From positions 1 to 15,394 of the forward strand of contig CALWWO010000184.1 of NCBI GenBank assembly GCA_944385265.1: 15,394 bases of DNA, in the 5' to 3' direction. Under the pieces are notes generated by a model. The model was not told the origin of the DNA. It searched no databases and worked only from the letters and a program-made list of their open reading frames with translations. The position numbers and the translations under genes were made by a program. How positions within the stretch are numbered: the first letter of the stretch is position 1; each line of letters begins with the position of its first letter. Positions 14,360 through 15,394 of this stretch are shown one piece after another. The DNA is from an uncultured Oscillospiraceae bacterium. Its GTDB lineage: Bacteria; Bacillota_A; Clostridia; Oscillospirales; Oscillospiraceae.

Positions 14360-14407
14360 GATGCTTTTTTCCTCCTCATACGAAATCTTTACAGATCATT
14401 TATGCAA

Positions 14408-14421
14408 TTAGCATTCGCTAA
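14408..14421. promoter_or_regulatory. Candidate DtxR box 2 (between feoA and feoB)
   Basis: TTAGC (14408-14412), ATTC, GCTAA (14417-14421). The minus strand reads GTTAGCGAATGCTAA, almost the same as box 1. It suggests feoB has extra regulation inside the operon; I see no convincing promoter with it. Confidence 0.5.
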
Positions 14422-14455
14422 CTGACGGACAAAAAAATAATTTATATTTTCGCCT

Positions 14456-14484
14456 CCTCAGCTATCATACTATGATAGCTGAGG
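14456..14484 (-). other. 14-bp perfect hairpin containing the feoA stop codon
   Basis: CCTCAGCTATCATA (14456-14469) and TATGATAGCTGAGG (14471-14484) are perfect inverted repeats around one base. The feoA TGA (14467-14465) lies in one arm, so the last codons of feoA form the other. On the minus strand a run of seven T occurs about 20 bases further on, too far for a standard terminator. It may protect the feoA mRNA end or reduce read-through into feoB. Confidence 0.6.
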
Positions 14485-14677
14485 CAAGCTGATTGTCGAT
14501 ATTGTATCTTCCATCTTTGATGGAAACTACGCATCCCCCTCGTAAATGCGATATCACCGTAACCGATTCGCCGGTATAGCATCCGAGCGAGAAGAGAAAC
14601 GCGTCCATCTCCTCATCATCTGTGTCGATTTGCTTAATCGTATACTCTTTTCCTTCGACAGCTTCTTTTAATGTCAT
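14465..14677 (-). CDS. feoA: Ferrous iron transport protein FeoA
   Basis: 70-residue SH3-like protein, the usual FeoA size, believed to act on FeoB at the cytoplasmic face. Visible: MTLKEAVEGKEYTIKQI, LFSLGCYTGESVTVISHLRGGCVVSIKDGRYNIDNQLASAIIV, matching the FeoA pattern of an L-x3-G-x3-G core and a C-terminal I/L-x-I/V end. The ATG at 14677 has GGGGTG 9 bases upstream; a TTG 21 codons earlier lacks a site and would extend beyond the family length. First gene of the feo operon, about 90 bases from the predicted transcript start; the next gene is feoB after 105 bases. Confidence 0.9.
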   Translation of the reverse strand: MTLKEAVEGKEYTIKQIDTDDEEMDAFLFSLGCYTGESVTVISHLRGGCVVSIKDGRYNIDNQLASAIIV

Positions 14678-14747
14678 TTTGTTTTCACCCCAGTCCGCCT
14701 TTGACGGCACAGTCAATTTTTTACGATCAGCAAAAGCCAAAACTTCA

Positions 14748-14771
14748 GTTAGTTAGGTCCGCCTAACTAAC
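14748..14771. promoter_or_regulatory. Candidate DtxR box 3 (feoA operator)
   Basis: GTTAGTTAGG (14748-14757), TCCG, CCTAACTAAC (14762-14771): a perfect 10-bp palindrome. Its TTAG/CTAA content resembles IdeR/DtxR iron boxes. It covers the predicted feoA transcription start (about 14769), a position where bound repressor would block initiation. Confidence 0.72.
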
Positions 14772-14775
14772 AAAT

Positions 14776-14804
14776 AGTATATTCGCTCTTTTTCTTTTTG
14801 TCAA
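14776..14804 (-). promoter_or_regulatory. Promoter of the feo operon
   Basis: On the minus strand perfect TTGACA (14804-14799), 17-base spacer, TATACT (14781-14776). It directly abuts the palindrome at 14748-14771. Confidence 0.8.
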
Positions 14805-14840
14805 TAGATATTTTAAATTTATGCGCAAACAGGCGCTTCC

Positions 14841-14869
14841 TTGATTTTCACATGGCATTGTGCTAAGAT
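14841..14869 (+). promoter_or_regulatory. Possible promoter of the DtxR-family gene
   Basis: TTGATT (14841-14846), 17-base spacer, TAAGAT (14864-14869), 43 bases before the start codon. The -10 is weak, and no palindrome overlaps it, so autoregulation is not evident. Confidence 0.4.
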
Positions 14870-14911
14870 GTACATAATATTTTAGCCTTATTGCGTAAGG
14901 AGCGGTTTGCA

Positions 14912-15283
14912 GTGGCATTGAAAGAATCAGGCGAGATGTACCTCGAGACGATTTATATTTTACACAATTCAAAGCCCCCCGTCCGCTCTATCGATATTGC
15001 GGAATATATGAATTACTCTAAGCCCAGCGTGTCGCGCGCCGTCGGTCTTTTAAAAAAGCAGGGGTATATCACAGTGGATAGCGACGGATTTATTTCGCTT
15101 ACGGAAAAAGGACAAGAGGTCGCATACAAGATTTATGAGAGGCACACCGTGCTGTCAAAGGCGCTGGAGGCGCTCGGCGTCGATGAAAAGACCGCTGTCG
15201 AAGATGCCTGCCGTATAGAGCATGTCATAAGCGACCGATCGTTTTATACAATTAACGAACATTTGGAAAAAAATATAGGCTAA
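14912..15283 (+). CDS. DtxR/IdeR-type iron-dependent repressor
   Basis: 123 residues from the GTG at 14912, which has TAAGGAG 9 bases upstream; a TTG at 14891 overlaps that site and is rejected. Winged helix-turn-helix at about 25-63 (VRSIDIAEYMNYSKPSVSRAVGLLKKQGYI, then a wing), followed by the dimerisation and metal domain. There is no C-terminal SH3-like domain, so it has the short MntR-like length. The primary metal site, however, reads M9 (GEMYLETIY), C100, E103 and H104 (ACRIEH), the ligand set of DtxR and IdeR, where MntR has Asp and Glu. The ancillary site seems incomplete: H78 is kept, but the DtxR Glu83 and His98 positions hold S82 and V96. Divergent from feo and the likely repressor of the three boxes. 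Confidence 0.92.
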   Translation: MALKESGEMYLETIYILHNSKPPVRSIDIAEYMNYSKPSVSRAVGLLKKQGYITVDSDGFISLTEKGQEVAYKIYERHTVLSKALEALGVDEKTAVEDACRIEHVISDRSFYTINEHLEKNIG

Positions 15284-15293
15284 TAAAAGCTTT

Positions 15294-15329
15294 AAGCCCT
15301 GAAGCATTGATTTGCTTCAGGGCTTTTTT
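15294..15329 (+). terminator. Intrinsic terminator after the DtxR-family gene
   Basis: AAGCCCTGAAGC (15294-15305), loop of eight, GCTTCAGGGCTT (15314-15325), continuing into six T (15324-15329). On the minus strand the stem is followed by AAAGCTTTT, so it may also serve a leftward gene entering from the right. Confidence 0.9.
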
Positions 15330-15394
15330 GTTTTGAACTTACAGGAGTCTATAATAAGCGCAACTATCAGTACAAGGAATGTGCCCGGCATTAT
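15317..15394 (-). CDS. Possible C-terminal end of a membrane protein (cut by the right edge)
   Basis: On the minus strand one frame is open from the window edge for 25 codons to a TGA at 15319-15317. It reads IMPGTFLVLIVALIIDSC then a basic tail (KFKTKKP), like the last helix and cytoplasmic tail of a membrane protein. The stop lies inside the terminator stem shared with the DtxR-family gene. Too short to assign; it could be a chance frame. Confidence 0.35.
   Translation of the reverse strand: MMPGTFLVLIVALIIDSCKFKTKKP

Noticed and set aside
14763..14972. Minus-strand 69-codon ORF over the feo/DtxR intergenic region
   Set aside because: It crosses the feo promoter and the start of the DtxR-family gene and has no recognisable content.
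1..15394. CRISPR array, tRNA or insertion sequence
   Set aside because: No regularly spaced direct repeats, cloverleaf or transposase-like reading frame was found on either strand. Elements A and B have short inverted ends, but no target-site duplication was seen.

Overview
The window looks like chromosomal DNA of an anaerobic Clostridia-type Firmicute (gut Oscillospiraceae or Christensenellales would fit). The grounds are an RNase J gene, strong AGGAGG-type ribosome binding sites with frequent TTG and GTG starts, many intrinsic terminators, a TPP riboswitch on a thiW-thiM-thiE operon, and a Feo iron-uptake locus with its small Cys-rich membrane protein and a DtxR-type regulator. There is no transposase, phage gene, tRNA, rRNA or CRISPR array.

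Layout. Positions 1-3330 are transcribed leftward: a long, highly structured leader, rpe, recR, a probable small structured RNA with its own consensus promoter, and the 5' two thirds of the RNase J gene, which runs off the left edge. At about 3290-3360 a perfect 9-bp inverted repeat carries both TTGACA hexamers of a divergent promoter pair. Rightward from there runs a compact envelope-type operon: XpaC-like protein, TelA-like protein, LemA-like protein and a TPM-domain protein with a glycine-rich tail, closed by a strong terminator. Next come a FabG-like SDR oxidoreductase with its own promoter and an EamA-family transporter. A 15-bp bidirectional terminator separates these from the leftward thiamine-salvage operon thiW-thiM-thiE. 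That operon has a consensus promoter, a TPP riboswitch and a terminator, plus an additional, unrecognised structured RNA between the terminator and thiW.

Positions 11170-15330 form an iron locus. Leftward genes are feoA, feoB, a FeoB-associated Cys-rich membrane protein, a membrane-anchored HMA-domain protein and a DUF2325 protein. The divergent gene at 14912 encodes a DtxR/IdeR-type repressor whose primary metal ligands match iron-type DtxR. Three DtxR-box-like palindromes lie upstream of feoA, feoB and the DUF2325 gene; the first sits on the predicted feoA transcription start. Repressor, targets and operators are therefore all visible in one place.

The least explained sequence is noncoding: (a) two related structured leader elements, one before rpe and one before the HMA gene; (b) the second structured RNA in the thiW leader; (c) the small RNA candidate downstream of recR; (d) a 14-bp perfect hairpin containing the feoA stop codon.
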